Virus record (IMG/VR): IMGVR_UViG_3300025141_000057
Location: 1-64,000 of that record
Length of the DNA: 64,000 bases
Direction: 5' to 3' (one strand)
Origin: a virus
The notes under the pieces were generated by a model. It saw nothing but the letters and a program-made list of their open reading frames with translations. It had not been told where the DNA came from and searched no databases. Positions 31,819 to 42,437 of this stretch are shown here, one piece after another (positions within the stretch are counted from its first letter, which is position 1; each line of letters opens with the position of its first letter). The translations under genes were made by a program, and so were the position numbers.

Positions 31819-34187
31819 TTCTTGTAATCTATAAAATTGATATCGCTAATGTTTGCTGTCTTAGGTATTGAATTAGGTATATTAGATAAAATAATATTTC
31901 TAACCTCATCTCGGATACTTTCATTAGTTATATTTAAATTCTTAACGTTAATATCAACAACATTACTCTTATGCTTTAGATTTGTGTTAATAGAGTTAAC
32001 TAACGTTATAGTATCTGTTAAGTTTCTCATACCACATGGTAATGATATTGTAATGTCTTGCACATTATTTAAATTAGAACTAAACAAAAATGCTAATTGT
32101 TCATTTTCACTTAAAGGCTCTAGAGCTAAATATAAATTATCAATAGCAACCGTATCCTCTTGATCAAGAGCCGCATTTCGTAGTACTTCTATTTTTTGCT
32201 GCACATTGTCAGCGTCGATGTAATATACAAATATATCACCGAAAAGAAGTCTTTTAGTGTACATCTGATATGCGTTAATTTCAAATTCATAGAATTTAAT
32301 TGAATTTAAATATACCTTACCAATTCCTTGGACAGCATCAAAAGATAAAAATACATTATTCTTTTCAAATAAATCGATTTCAAAATTGTACTCAAATGTT
32401 GTTTTAGCTATTCTTGCTGATAAGCTGAGACCCTCTGTGCTGCTATCAAAAAATCTATATATAAATTTACATTTTTTTCCATTTTTTTCAAATCTAATGC
32501 CGCCATGAACAGCGTTATATTCTGACTCTATATGAAAATCATCAGTATCGTTTTGTATAGTAAATCCTAATCCAAACCCACCATTTTTATTAATGGTTGA
32601 AAAGTAATTATTTATTTTCCTATTTATTGATGACGTATCACAAAAGTTTGTAGGTGATTTTGCCACAAAATCATCTTTTGATATTCTAACATACTTATAC
32701 CTCTTTGAAGGTTCAAAAACTAAGTCACTCTTTTTATCAAAATAAAACTTTTTAGTTACAGAAGTCTTTAAACTCGAGTTAGTCATTATTAAATTCTCCA
32801 CCGTACCATCATAGGTAACATTAAACGCTGGAACCCCGTTAAGAGCATTTTCCTTTGTAGTAACATCCGGGTAAAAATATCTATCAACCCACGTTCCACG
32901 CTCACCTATGCCACCGGACAACCAAGTACAGAGATAAGTTACATTTTCACTCTTAACAGTGTTATCATCTAAGTTATATACCCTGTCCGCTAAATCCGGT
33001 GTTTTAAATGCAAATGACCCGCAATCTGCAAACTTAGTATCGTTAATGTTTATTTTATCAAAAGGTTGAAGTGATGAAGGTGTCGTAAAGTATGTAGTAC
33101 CTGGTGTTATAACCAAATCGTAGTTATTGTATACATAGTTTAATGCTAGCGTTTCATTCTCTTCACTATCCACATCGGTAAAGATACTTGTATATGTTCT
33201 TAAATCTTGTGAAAAGATAGTTGTTTCAGATGTGGATAATAAATTATTTGAAGAGGTAAACGAATCTTGTGTATTAACTATATTCTTTAGATTGAGAAAA
33301 TTAAACACTAGTGAATCACTATTACTTGAGCTGTAAAGCAGGTAATTTGATGGGAGGTTAAAATCACTATTACTATCTTTTACTTTACCGGTATCATCAT
33401 ATGTAATATATGAAGCATTATATGGTGATGGTACAGATAAATTTAACTCTTGATCAATTTTTATATTATATGAATTAATAAAAAATGCGTTGTATCTATT
33501 AGCTGGATCGAGATATGTTGCTACTACTTCTACACCGTTACTATTAATAGCATACTGATTTTTTGTAGCATCGACCTGTTTTGTGGAATACAGGTTGATG
33601 TAACTGGTATTCAGGTACTTTGATAAATTATAATTTAAATTAAACCCGGATAGGGGTAATTGACTCTCAGCAACAAATAGTACGTTACGTGTCTCTGTAA
33701 ACTCAGTACCGTCCTCTACTACAAGGTAATATTTAAAGTTATTTTTGCGAGTAGCTACCCTACATGTAAAACTATCTATCAGTTCAATCTCGAAAACATC
33801 ACCACTTATTGGACTAATGTCAGCTGTTCCATAATTTACAGCTTCATAAATTTTATTTTCAAGTTTAAAGGTACTTAAAGAAGCAGCTTTAAATTTACAA
33901 AATGCAGTGCCACTAAACCCAAAATTTAATGAAGTTGAATATTTACCTGGTTTTATGTTTGGTGAATTGTATGTAGTTACATCATCTAGAAGAAAACTAT
34001 CCGTAAGATAAAAATTAGTATAGTTTAGATTTTTAAAACTTTGTGAACCAGATAGTGCTTGAACAAAATTTATTTTAAACCCCCCGTTAAAAGTCCTAGG
34101 AAATTGATCTAATTCAATATTCATCGGGCAAAAGCTAGCCTCTGCTGAGCTAAGTGCACTTAGACTAGATTTTACTAAAGATCCCAT
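31815..34187 (-). CDS. large tail/baseplate structural protein
   Basis: A 790-residue beta-rich protein, Asn/Ser/Phe-rich, without recognised domains (MGSLVKSSLSALSSAEASF, then NGGFKINFVQALSGSQSF). Around 530-680 the pattern (GGFGLGFTIQNDTDDFHIE, VHGGIRFEKNGKKCKFIYRF, NVFLSFDAVQGIGKVYLNSI) could be a lectin/LamG-like sandwich, but this is weak inference. The ATG at 34187 is chosen over a TTG two codons upstream because a late promoter ends 6 nt before it. Co-translated with the next gene. Confidence 0.72.
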   Translation of the reverse strand: MGSLVKSSLSALSSAEASFCPMNIELDQFPRTFNGGFKINFVQALSGSQSFKNLNYTNFYLTDSFLLDDVTTYNSPNIKPGKYSTSLNFGFSGTAFCKFKAASLSTFKLENKIYEAVNYGTADISPISGDVFEIELIDSFTCRVATRKNNFKYYLVVEDGTEFTETRNVLFVAESQLPLSGFNLNYNLSKYLNTSYINLYSTKQVDATKNQYAINSNGVEVVATYLDPANRYNAFFINSYNIKIDQELNLSVPSPYNASYITYDDTGKVKDSNSDFNLPSNYLLYSSSNSDSLVFNFLNLKNIVNTQDSFTSSNNLLSTSETTIFSQDLRTYTSIFTDVDSEENETLALNYVYNNYDLVITPGTTYFTTPSSLQPFDKININDTKFADCGSFAFKTPDLADRVYNLDDNTVKSENVTYLCTWLSGGIGERGTWVDRYFYPDVTTKENALNGVPAFNVTYDGTVENLIMTNSSLKTSVTKKFYFDKKSDLVFEPSKRYKYVRISKDDFVAKSPTNFCDTSSINRKINNYFSTINKNGGFGLGFTIQNDTDDFHIESEYNAVHGGIRFEKNGKKCKFIYRFFDSSTEGLSLSARIAKTTFEYNFEIDLFEKNNVFLSFDAVQGIGKVYLNSIKFYEFEINAYQMYTKRLLFGDIFVYYIDADNVQQKIEVLRNAALDQEDTVAIDNLYLALEPLSENEQLAFLFSSNLNNVQDITISLPCGMRNLTDTITLVNSINTNLKHKSNVVDINVKNLNITNESIRDEVRNIILSNIPNSIPKTANISDINFIDYKK

Positions 34188-34193
34188 TAACAA

Positions 34194-34200
34194 TATTTAT
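34194..34200 (-). promoter_or_regulatory. late promoter (ATAAATA)
   Basis: ATAAATA on the minus strand ends 6 nt before the ATG at 34187. Confidence 0.75.
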
Positions 34201-34224
34201 GCTGTGTCTTCTTTATAAGATTTG

Positions 34225-34803
34225 TTATTGACCACCTCCGCTGTCCGAAGCTGCACCAGCCCCGCCACTTGCCGGGTCTTCTTTATATATTTTATTATCT
34301 AATTGTACGAGGAAGTCATCTTTTTTAGTAAGTAAGGTAAATCGCGAAGTATTATATTTATCATTCAAAAGATCCACACCAACTAACTCCATATCCTCTA
34401 CAGCTTGGTAATATCCTTCAGTTCGTATGTTCATCGGAGCGCTTAATGTTGTCGTTTCACCGGTAACATACCCAATGTTTATTTTTAACACAACATATTT
34501 TTTTAATGCATAACTAGAAGGTTCATATATATGATGGTAATTATCAGTTAGATATTTTGGTGCCACGCCTTTATTAATTTCAGGGTAAATAGAATCTTTT
34601 GTGTAATCACGAAAAACCGAAACATCTGGTTCTAACACTGCAGTACCATCACCCCAGTCGATTGCTAGATAGTTAGGAAAGGTACCGGTATAGACATCTA
34701 CCAAATTTAATGCAAACTTTGTTACATCAAAGAGATCAATCGCTTCATAAACCTTTGATGCTCCGGTAGTGGTAGTGGATATAGAAAAAGTATGAGTGTT
34801 CAT
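34225..34803 (-). CDS. PKD-domain-like tail protein
   Basis: A 192-residue protein. The N-terminal half contains YLAIDWGDGTAV, the W-G-D-G-T hallmark of PKD-like Ig folds, followed later by NYHHIYEPSSYALKKYVVLKINI, matching the H-x-Y ... V-x-L strand pattern of that fold. The C-terminus ends in a flexible Gly/Ala/Ser tail (ASGGAGAASDSGGGQ). PKD domains usually mediate protein or glycan contacts. The 4-nt ATGA overlap with the large gene upstream implies coupled translation and possibly a joint assembly. Confidence 0.75.
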   Translation of the reverse strand: MNTHTFSISTTTTGASKVYEAIDLFDVTKFALNLVDVYTGTFPNYLAIDWGDGTAVLEPDVSVFRDYTKDSIYPEINKGVAPKYLTDNYHHIYEPSSYALKKYVVLKINIGYVTGETTTLSAPMNIRTEGYYQAVEDMELVGVDLLNDKYNTSRFTLLTKKDDFLVQLDNKIYKEDPASGGAGAASDSGGGQ

Positions 34804-37778
34804 AGTATTAAAGCCGCAGCAGATAGAGGTGATGGTGATACATACGTCGCCGTTAATGATGGTATGGCTGAAGATAAAACAAAGTTCAAATTATTCAGAT
34901 TGCGTGTGTTAGAGGCAGATTCCGCAAAAGTAAATGTAAACCTACTGTTGTTACAGACATAAACTTCAGAATTTAAAAATTTAATATCATCTACGTATTC
35001 AAATAGATAATTAAACAGCACCGGCCCTTTGTTTTGATCTTTTAGTATAACCCCCAAGTTAAATTGCTCGTTATCGCTACTATACGTTAACAAGGGCTTG
35101 CTACACTCTATATAAGCAGCATCGCCCCCTGTTAGATTTAAAAATGCAGCAGAAGACACTGCTGGGTTACCTGTTGTAGGAAATATTTGTACACTCTTAT
35201 CATCGATGTAACTATACTTGTAAATTTCTGGGTAAAATCTATCTCCCTTATATCCTAGCTGGTCTCTCGCCATCCTACAGTAAAACACATCATCCTCTAC
35301 CTTTAACCTATTACTTACTTTATCAAAAAAGTTTGTATTTATAGTGAGAGAATTAGTAAACGTTCCTGGGCTAACAAACCTTTCGTCTTTATATGAAGTT
35401 CGTTCAACAACTAAATAACCACTGGTTTCAATAAACAACGTGCTATAAAAAATATCAAAATTAGTTACCGCGGAAGAAAGTTCGTTACAAACTGCGGTGT
35501 TGTATTTTGTAGAGAGATATGATAACCACTCTGTAAGCTCTTTTACAGCAGGGGTATTCCACGCTGTATTTGTATTCTTTAAATAAATTTTGCCTAGGTG
35601 GTCTTGCTTATTAAAGAAGCTTTCTTTTGCTGATGTTACATTAGATATTGTAGTTTTAGAATCTACATTTGCGTTATACTCAAAACTCTCTTCATTAGGC
35701 GTGTAGTTAAATACTATATTATCTGTGAACCGCATTCCGTCATAGTTTTTAACATCATTTCCGGAATTACCAGAGCCACCAGATAATCGTACATCATAAG
35801 TAAAATTACCTGTTAAATCATCTGTCCATGTATCTGTAGGATCACATAATGCTGTGAATAAAGTTTTGCCGGAGTCGGCATCAACATTAAAGAGACCTAT
35901 TCCGGCTTCTACTAAATCTGAAAAATAAAACTGGTCACTACTAGTTGCGTAGGCACTTAACTGAGAAATGTTTAAGTCTCCAACTCGAGTGGCACTTACA
36001 GGGTCTGTAAGAAACTCCGAATCAGAAAATTTAAAATACGCCCCTTCTTTAATATCTGCATCTAGAGTCATAGACTCAGGCCGCCCATAATCTACTTCTA
36101 GGTAGTTTGAAGGTTTTTGTAAAGTTTGATAGGGGTTAAAATACCTAGCGAATATATTATATGCAGAGGTGGGAAAGCTTAACCAAGTGCTTGGAGTATC
36201 AGGTAGTAAACCGGACGGGCCTCTACCGGTAAAACCATTAGTAAATGTTGATAGGCCCGATCTTATAGTTTCGGAATACGTTGTCGTATCAGTTGTTTTA
36301 TAAACAAAATTATAGCCCTCGCCATACAGGTCATCAAAAAATTGATAACCGTTTAATAACAAGCTTTTTATTGTTTTCGGATTTTCTTGTACAATGTTAC
36401 TTCTGTAATAATTGTAATCTTTTACTAAACCAAAGATATTTCCAAATAAATCCTTTTTACTATCATTTATATATCCTTGATCAAAAAGATAAGATAAGTC
36501 GGTGTTTAAATTCCTATCTTGTCCAATTTCAGAATTATAACCTATAAAAGCAGTACTATCTCTATCAGTATTAGGTTGATTAACTGCAATTCCTTTACTA
36601 GCATTATTAATTGATCTAGAGGTATCAATAATAAAAGTTAATACGTTTTCTGTATTTGTAAATAAATTTGGATCCGGAAATATATATAATTGGTTAGGCG
36701 GGTAGGTCTTTTTAGTAAAGAATTTTAACCGCCGGCCTTCAATAGTTACGATTGAAGAATTTTGTGGTCTAAAGAACCCTAAATCTCTCTCACTTACAAC
36801 TTCACCAGAAAACACTGAAGCTGTAGAAGGGAAGTCTTGATTTAAAAAATTAGCATATGGTTTTTCTGCTTTAAATAAAATAGGAGGTAAATTATTTTCA
36901 TCCAATTCTGGCTTTCCATTTTCATCTGTGGCTAGATAATAAAAATCAGCCCCCATAAATTTTTCTGTTAGCTTCCGCTTATTATTAAACAGAGAATCGT
37001 CTGTAACATTAAAATCTAAAGTCTTACGACCTTCTTTAAGTGTAATTAAATCCTCACCAACATTAGCAAAAACCTGAGTAATTAATGACTCATCATCAGT
37101 TAAAAATATATTATCTTTTGGTAACCCAGCCGGATCATAGCTTTTAAAGGTTTTACCGTAGTCGCCTGCTTTTGGAGACCTGTTAAAGTACTGTGAAAAA
37201 TTATCAAAATACTCTGTTAGTGAGATTGATAAATCTCTTTTAATCTTTCCTATATCATAGTCTTTTGCAGCTGTGCTACGATTTTCGAGAAAGTTAATAA
37301 CAAGATCTATAGCAGCGCGCTCTGCACCTAATGAACTACCCTTTACTTTAGCTTTTGTAGTAGCATAATGAAGAGTTTGGCGCTTTTTCTTATAGTATGA
37401 AATAATGTCTCTTATTTTACTACTATAAAAGGACATTGCGATCTCCATATCATATGGATCGGTAAAATCTAACTGTGTAAGAAACGTTCTTTCTGCATTA
37501 GTAGAAAAATTTAAAGTAATGTCTTTTAAAAAATCACGATACCGTTCGATAATTATATCCTTATTATCCTTAGCTTGATTATTCGTCTGAATATTCCACC
37601 TATTAAGATAGGTGTTATAAAAGTCTGTTAAAGTTTCTGGTTGGTAAGATTCACTTACCGTTTCAATAAACTGAACAAACGAAAATGGTGTAAATTTATC
37701 TAACGCATCATCATGTTTTACATTAGGATTAGTTATAGATAAATCTACTTCAGGAAAGCCTGTAACAATAGTATCCAT
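34800..37778 (-). CDS. large baseplate wedge/tail protein, possibly gp7 position
   Basis: A 992-residue protein close in size to T4 gp7 (1032 residues) and encoded in the same neighbourhood (downstream of gp6 with one gene between), but I see no decisive sequence match. The N-terminal 200 residues are helical (SFVQFIETVSESY, TLTDFYNTYLNRW, KIRDIISYYKKKRQTLHYATTK). The rest alternates Asn/Tyr-rich beta segments. A DTSRS sequence near residue 390 resembles a MIDAS site but lacks the rest of a von Willebrand domain. Late promoter 6 nt upstream; last 4 nt overlap the PKD-like gene. Confidence 0.7.
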   Translation of the reverse strand: MDTIVTGFPEVDLSITNPNVKHDDALDKFTPFSFVQFIETVSESYQPETLTDFYNTYLNRWNIQTNNQAKDNKDIIIERYRDFLKDITLNFSTNAERTFLTQLDFTDPYDMEIAMSFYSSKIRDIISYYKKKRQTLHYATTKAKVKGSSLGAERAAIDLVINFLENRSTAAKDYDIGKIKRDLSISLTEYFDNFSQYFNRSPKAGDYGKTFKSYDPAGLPKDNIFLTDDESLITQVFANVGEDLITLKEGRKTLDFNVTDDSLFNNKRKLTEKFMGADFYYLATDENGKPELDENNLPPILFKAEKPYANFLNQDFPSTASVFSGEVVSERDLGFFRPQNSSIVTIEGRRLKFFTKKTYPPNQLYIFPDPNLFTNTENVLTFIIDTSRSINNASKGIAVNQPNTDRDSTAFIGYNSEIGQDRNLNTDLSYLFDQGYINDSKKDLFGNIFGLVKDYNYYRSNIVQENPKTIKSLLLNGYQFFDDLYGEGYNFVYKTTDTTTYSETIRSGLSTFTNGFTGRGPSGLLPDTPSTWLSFPTSAYNIFARYFNPYQTLQKPSNYLEVDYGRPESMTLDADIKEGAYFKFSDSEFLTDPVSATRVGDLNISQLSAYATSSDQFYFSDLVEAGIGLFNVDADSGKTLFTALCDPTDTWTDDLTGNFTYDVRLSGGSGNSGNDVKNYDGMRFTDNIVFNYTPNEESFEYNANVDSKTTISNVTSAKESFFNKQDHLGKIYLKNTNTAWNTPAVKELTEWLSYLSTKYNTAVCNELSSAVTNFDIFYSTLFIETSGYLVVERTSYKDERFVSPGTFTNSLTINTNFFDKVSNRLKVEDDVFYCRMARDQLGYKGDRFYPEIYKYSYIDDKSVQIFPTTGNPAVSSAAFLNLTGGDAAYIECSKPLLTYSSDNEQFNLGVILKDQNKGPVLFNYLFEYVDDIKFLNSEVYVCNNSRFTFTFAESASNTRNLNNLNFVLSSAIPSLTATYVSPSPLSAAALIL

Positions 37779-37784
37779 TAAACA

Positions 37785-37791
37785 TATTTAT
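37785..37791 (-). promoter_or_regulatory. late promoter (ATAAATA)
   Basis: ATAAATA on the minus strand ends 6 nt before the ATG at 37778. Confidence 0.75.
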
Positions 37792-37793
37792 CT

Positions 37794-40043
37794 CTAGAAC
37801 AGAGATAGACTACTAAATAAGGAGTTTCGAATCATAACATCAAATACGTTATTAGCTCCTTCGAGGGCGCTAAGCGGGGTATTATAATCTAATGTTGTTA
37901 ATCCATTGGAATAGTCGATTAAACCACCCTCGATGGTGTTATCGTACGTTGCAGATAGACTATAAAATTTGTAAAACTTATCTACATCTGTAATACTAGC
38001 ATAAGTTGCTGGTAATACTAAAGGCCACCCCCAATATGGGCCACCGCTAGTTGCAGGTGTCGCTGTAGTATTAAAATTACTAAGCATATAAGTCTGGAAA
38101 TTACCAGATTTAGAATATGAAGCTCCACTTAATGCAGATATTGGCTGATAAGTATTCAGTCTTGTATATGTGTCACTAAACTTTTCATACGCTACAATGT
38201 CTGTGCCGGCAGACACTTCGTAAGTTGATGTATCAAGTAATGCACTTAGATTTTTTCCATAAGTTGTTTTTGTTGTATGTCCTTTGGGGTTGTAGTTTTC
38301 ATCAAATTTATTTTGTGTACCTCTAAATTTGTTATAATTCATACTGAGCACACTCATTAGCCTATCCACTAATTCAGGTTGTTGAGCTAAAGATCGATCA
38401 AACACGATCCCTTCGTCATCGGTTAGATCAGCTAAATTAATAAGAGAATTAATATCACAATAATCTATATCGCTAGTGTTTGATGTAAAGTTTTGAATTC
38501 TTTCCCAAATCTTCTTTCCTAAAACAGTATAACTACTACTAACGTTACCAAATATAGTTCCAATAAAATCAGTAAATAAGATATCCTTATCTAATAAAAT
38601 TTCCTGGAACCGTAAATCCTTTATTGTTTGTTCAAAATCAAATTCTTCATTTTGCTTATATGCTTCGTAATAGTTTTTTGGATAACAAGTAAAAGCTGTA
38701 TAGCCGGTTACTGTATTAGTTGTAGAGGTCGCAGTATTTTCATACGGACATTTTGCACTAAGTGTTAAGTACGCAGGCTCAGCAGAAAGTGAAGCAAGAG
38801 TATTATCATTAAATGTTAAGAGACCTCTATACCAAAATGTTGTATCAAAAGAAGATAACGTAGCGCTTAAGCTTTGAATTGTATAATGTGATGCAGATAC
38901 TTTAACACCACTTACACCCGGAATTATTTGTGGTGTTTTACCTGATAACAACGAAAAGGTTGGTGTTAAGTGACTAGACAAGGACTTCATTGTATAGTAA
39001 TCCTGATTCTTTGGTGAAAGAATAAATGGTATACCCAATCCTTTGTACTGAACTGGAGATACAGCAAAGGTAGCTACACTGTCACCTTCTCCTGGAATAC
39101 CATTTGAGGTGATTGCTATACTACTAAGAGTTTGAGCAGAAGTTGCGCCAACTAAAGATGATAGTGTAATAGTAAAGTTGTTGTTGTAGTTATTATTTTT
39201 ATAACCAGTAGTGCTATTAGAGAATATATTATCTCTATCCTTAAAGAAAGATACGTTAATAGTGTTGTAAGGTGCTTTTTGTCCGTCAGTCTTAAAATAT
39301 ACTACTTGATCTCCCGAGCTTCCTACATTAATACTTGATATATGCGTGCTTAATGAGTTTACTATTGCAAACGCACTCGGGCCTTTACCACTAGTGTAAT
39401 TATTACCACTTAACCGCACATATATGTTTGCAGAAGAAAGAGAAATCTTGTCTATATCCTCATACTCAAATCCAGATAGTGAAGGTATGTATTCTTTCTT
39501 ATAAAATGAATTAAACTTTTTAAGATTATTAAACCTATTAGCATTTAAATTATAATAATTAGGTACATCACACCCAGACACCGAAAAATAAATATCTTGA
39601 AAATCTTGATAGAAGGGCGACTGTGAATTAATTGTTATAGCATTAGAAAATTCACCTGCTGATAAATTTAATATATTTGTCTTTACAGGGCCAGCGGTAA
39701 CTGTAAAGGTGTTAGTTATGTAATCAAATATTTCAACATCTGTGCTATACGACGCTAATATTGAATTATTATTACAATCACGTAACACCATTCTGACATT
39801 GTATACCCCGGGGTATTCGTAAACGTGGTTACTGGTTAATGTATTACCATAAGTACCGTCGCCAAAGTCGAAAGTAGCCTTTAAGGTATTATATTGGGTT
39901 GTTACCGCCACACCGCCGAGAGAGCTAGGTATACGAGCCTTAAAAGTTAGCGGGGTAAAGGGTAGATTATAAGAAGATAACTTAGCTTCTCGCTTATAAT
40001 CTTCTACGTCAAATGTCGCATAGTCTACTTTTATATTACTCAT
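37794..40043 (-). CDS. baseplate-associated protein with N-terminal PKD-like domain
   Basis: A 749-residue protein directly downstream of gp6 and overlapping it by 8 nt. Residues about 30-105 form a PKD-like domain (LKATFDFGDGTYG ... HVYEYPGVYNVRMVLRD), with the FDFGDGT and YPG-x-Y-x-V hallmarks intact. The middle is Ser/Asn-rich beta structure. The C-terminal 270 residues include an aromatic, acidic helical part (YYEAYKQNEEFDFEQTIKDL, GKKIWERIQNF) and a region with DYCDINSLINLADLTDDEG. Position suggests a wedge or wedge-periphery role (gp7/gp8 neighbourhood of T4), without direct sequence proof. Confidence 0.72.
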   Translation of the reverse strand: MSNIKVDYATFDVEDYKREAKLSSYNLPFTPLTFKARIPSSLGGVAVTTQYNTLKATFDFGDGTYGNTLTSNHVYEYPGVYNVRMVLRDCNNNSILASYSTDVEIFDYITNTFTVTAGPVKTNILNLSAGEFSNAITINSQSPFYQDFQDIYFSVSGCDVPNYYNLNANRFNNLKKFNSFYKKEYIPSLSGFEYEDIDKISLSSANIYVRLSGNNYTSGKGPSAFAIVNSLSTHISSINVGSSGDQVVYFKTDGQKAPYNTINVSFFKDRDNIFSNSTTGYKNNNYNNNFTITLSSLVGATSAQTLSSIAITSNGIPGEGDSVATFAVSPVQYKGLGIPFILSPKNQDYYTMKSLSSHLTPTFSLLSGKTPQIIPGVSGVKVSASHYTIQSLSATLSSFDTTFWYRGLLTFNDNTLASLSAEPAYLTLSAKCPYENTATSTTNTVTGYTAFTCYPKNYYEAYKQNEEFDFEQTIKDLRFQEILLDKDILFTDFIGTIFGNVSSSYTVLGKKIWERIQNFTSNTSDIDYCDINSLINLADLTDDEGIVFDRSLAQQPELVDRLMSVLSMNYNKFRGTQNKFDENYNPKGHTTKTTYGKNLSALLDTSTYEVSAGTDIVAYEKFSDTYTRLNTYQPISALSGASYSKSGNFQTYMLSNFNTTATPATSGGPYWGWPLVLPATYASITDVDKFYKFYSLSATYDNTIEGGLIDYSNGLTTLDYNTPLSALEGANNVFDVMIRNSLFSSLSLF

Positions 40044-41883
40044 CTGTTATAACAATACGCTTAGCTACGGATAAGGGAGAGTATAGGTACGGAAATTTAA
40101 AAAACGGTAACGTTTTATCTTGATTTACTAACTCTATATCACTTTCAGGGTATTGAGGGTTAAATGATAAAAATGATACACCACCTGTGAATATTTCCCC
40201 AGTTAGCTCATTTCTAGTTTCTATTCGCTTTATACCTTCCAGTGAAAGAATATCATTAGCTAAATCTATTAATTTTAAATTCTCACCTAGATTGTTATTT
40301 TCCGGAATGAAAAAGTTTTTAATTATACTGGCAATTCGCGACTTTAACGTGTTTTTATTAATTTTGTTGTTTGTTTCTCTAACAGCGTATAACTTACTTT
40401 GATCTAGTATATCTAATGTTAAGTTAGAAGCATTACCTATACCTAACCCAAACGCCATATAGATAGGATCTCTAGGTACAACAGTATTAGATAACATCTT
40501 ACGGTCCTGCGTTTGCGTTACAATATAATTTTTAAATGAATTACTCAAAAACGGAGGATAGGACTTATCTTCTGTGATTTTAAATTTAGGTACAACAAAT
40601 ACATTAATGTTATTAAAGTCACACGAATCTGCAAAATTCACTTGATTGATTATTACTCTATTTACCTTATTAGGGTCAACACATATATCATAAAAATATT
40701 GTATATATTCATTAATATAAGACGTGTTGCTAGCAACGCGCGTACTAGTGATCACGTTAGCTAAGTTTCTTTCTAGGAATGATTGATAGTCTTTTTCAGT
40801 AACCAGCCTCAATTGCGATGAAAACATTTTTGGAGCATTTTGTCTAATTTGGTCGACTGTTTCTTCTGTTGAAAGAGTAGAAGAATTGAGAGGGTTATTA
40901 AATGTAATCTTTGGACTGTTGGTAATATTTAGGAATGTTGTTTCGTCTTTATTCGGATATATGTCCTTAAATAATGCACGTTGCCTAGCCGAATCATAAA
41001 CAAATAATTTATTACCATTAATTATGTTTTTACTAATAATGCCGGCAGTATTATCTGACAATATATAATCGATTGATACAATATCACTCTGCTCTAGCTT
41101 TTTACCAAATACACCATTTCCAAACTTTACTTCATAATGACCGTATTCATTTAATCTAATCTCACATACTCTATCAACCGCGCTTGATAGATACAAGCTT
41201 TCAACAATCTGGTATTGATAGTATGTTGAATTACTAGCCTCTTTGACATACACGCTTACAGTACCATCAGCAATAAATTTATCATCATTACTATCAACAA
41301 TGTTATCTACAACAATTGGTAATATTTCAAATTCCTCGCCCTGGGCAGTATAATCTGGATACTCTTTAATGGTCCCTTGATACAAGATAGCTTCATCATT
41401 TACAGTTTGTAAAGTTTCTGTTTTGCCGGCAACATTTTTATTAAAGGATAAATCTCCATTAAAGTTATATTGAACACCGTCTGCTAAAAAATAAGAATAT
41501 TTACGAATAGTATAATTACCGGTAGGTAAAGATGCTGATGCAACTGCGTTTATTGGAACAATAGAAGTTTGCTTCCCGGCCGGCTTATAACCGATTAACT
41601 TTACAATTTTGTTCATGTTCTCATATAGAGTAGCTTGATCAAAATTTACTTCTGCAGCTGTATTGTTTAAATAGAACAAGAGAACATGATAAGAGTATGC
41701 AATTATATCAATTACGGCGGCTAAATTACTACCTTCATAATTTTGATCGGTGAACTTTTGATTTTCATCTAATCGATTAATAATATAATCTTTTAAACTT
41801 ACTGCATCAAACGCGACATATGCGTCTTGTGGCAGATTAAAATCTAAAAACTTATTCGATGTTTCGTTTGTGTTTGTTGGCAT
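40036..41883 (-). CDS. gp6: baseplate wedge protein gp6
   Basis: A 615-residue wedge protein that forms the inner iris of the T4-type baseplate. The family start is clear: DFNLPQDAYVAFDAVSLKDYIINRL, then YEGSNLAAVIDIIAYSYHVLLFYLNN and EVNFDQATLYENMNKIVKLIGYKPAGKQTS, which matches the gp6/baseplate J N-terminal layout. Later strands include VCEIRLNEYGHYEVKFGNGVFGKKL and the helix RLVTEKDYQSFL, also typical. It follows gp25 by 4 nt and overlaps the next gene, reproducing the T4 25-6 order on the minus strand. Confidence 0.92.
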   Translation of the reverse strand: MPTNTNETSNKFLDFNLPQDAYVAFDAVSLKDYIINRLDENQKFTDQNYEGSNLAAVIDIIAYSYHVLLFYLNNTAAEVNFDQATLYENMNKIVKLIGYKPAGKQTSIVPINAVASASLPTGNYTIRKYSYFLADGVQYNFNGDLSFNKNVAGKTETLQTVNDEAILYQGTIKEYPDYTAQGEEFEILPIVVDNIVDSNDDKFIADGTVSVYVKEASNSTYYQYQIVESLYLSSAVDRVCEIRLNEYGHYEVKFGNGVFGKKLEQSDIVSIDYILSDNTAGIISKNIINGNKLFVYDSARQRALFKDIYPNKDETTFLNITNSPKITFNNPLNSSTLSTEETVDQIRQNAPKMFSSQLRLVTEKDYQSFLERNLANVITSTRVASNTSYINEYIQYFYDICVDPNKVNRVIINQVNFADSCDFNNINVFVVPKFKITEDKSYPPFLSNSFKNYIVTQTQDRKMLSNTVVPRDPIYMAFGLGIGNASNLTLDILDQSKLYAVRETNNKINKNTLKSRIASIIKNFFIPENNNLGENLKLIDLANDILSLEGIKRIETRNELTGEIFTGGVSFLSFNPQYPESDIELVNQDKTLPFFKFPYLYSPLSVAKRIVITDE

Positions 41884-41887
41884 GATA

Positions 41888-42376
41888 TTATAATACGTAG
41901 TATCCGTTACTATTTAATAATGACTTAAGTGTTATCCCATATGCATTTAATGATGGTATGTTTATTTGTAAAGCTATGTAATATTCCTGCGCATCTGTAA
42001 TAGCATCTACGTTAACCTTTTGAAGCTGTATACGTGGCTCTTGTTCAGGTAATTTAGTATCAATATCATACCTAATTTTATACGCAGTCGAGCTGTTGAC
42101 AGGGTCAAACAGATATCTTCTTAAATCAATACCAAATTCAGGGTTTAATATTTTCTGTCCCGGTGACGTTAAAAACGCATTTATAATGCTATTTTTAATA
42201 GCTTGTAAATCATATGACCCTTGAATATCTTTTAAAACTACGTCTTTGTTTAGTTGTTTGTTATAATATACCTCGGGTACTAGATCTAAAAATAAATCCT
42301 TATACAGATAACCACCTTTAAGGGCCGCGTTATCTTTTTTATCTACCGAAACATCTGATATCTTTATAAGAGCCAT
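41888..42376 (-). CDS. gp25: baseplate wedge protein gp25
   Basis: A 162-residue protein of the GPW/gp25 lysozyme-like family that nucleates sheath polymerisation at the baseplate. The family core is evident: AIKNSIINAFLTSPGQKILNPEFG with IDLRRYLFDPVN (about 58-95), then TAYKIRYDIDTKLPEQEPRIQLQKVNV and a terminal strand pair. Length is typical. It begins the gp25-gp6 operon, with a late promoter (TTAAATA) ending 6 nt before the ATG. Confidence 0.92.
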   Translation of the reverse strand: MALIKISDVSVDKKDNAALKGGYLYKDLFLDLVPEVYYNKQLNKDVVLKDIQGSYDLQAIKNSIINAFLTSPGQKILNPEFGIDLRRYLFDPVNSSTAYKIRYDIDTKLPEQEPRIQLQKVNVDAITDAQEYYIALQINIPSLNAYGITLKSLLNSNGYYVL

Positions 42377-42382
42377 TTATAA

Positions 42383-42390
42383 TATTTAAT
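42383..42390 (-). promoter_or_regulatory. late promoter (ATTAAATA) of gp25
   Basis: ATTAAATA on the minus strand ends 6 nt before the gp25 ATG at 42376. Confidence 0.6.
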
Positions 42391-42437
42391 ACCCGAGTGG
42401 TAAATCGAGTTTAAGGAACTATAATATACTTATAGGT

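Noticed and set aside
34800-37778. von Willebrand-type MIDAS motif (DTSRS) in the 992-residue protein
   Set aside because: Only the DxSxS string after a hydrophobic strand is present; the conserved Thr and Asp sites of the domain were not found.
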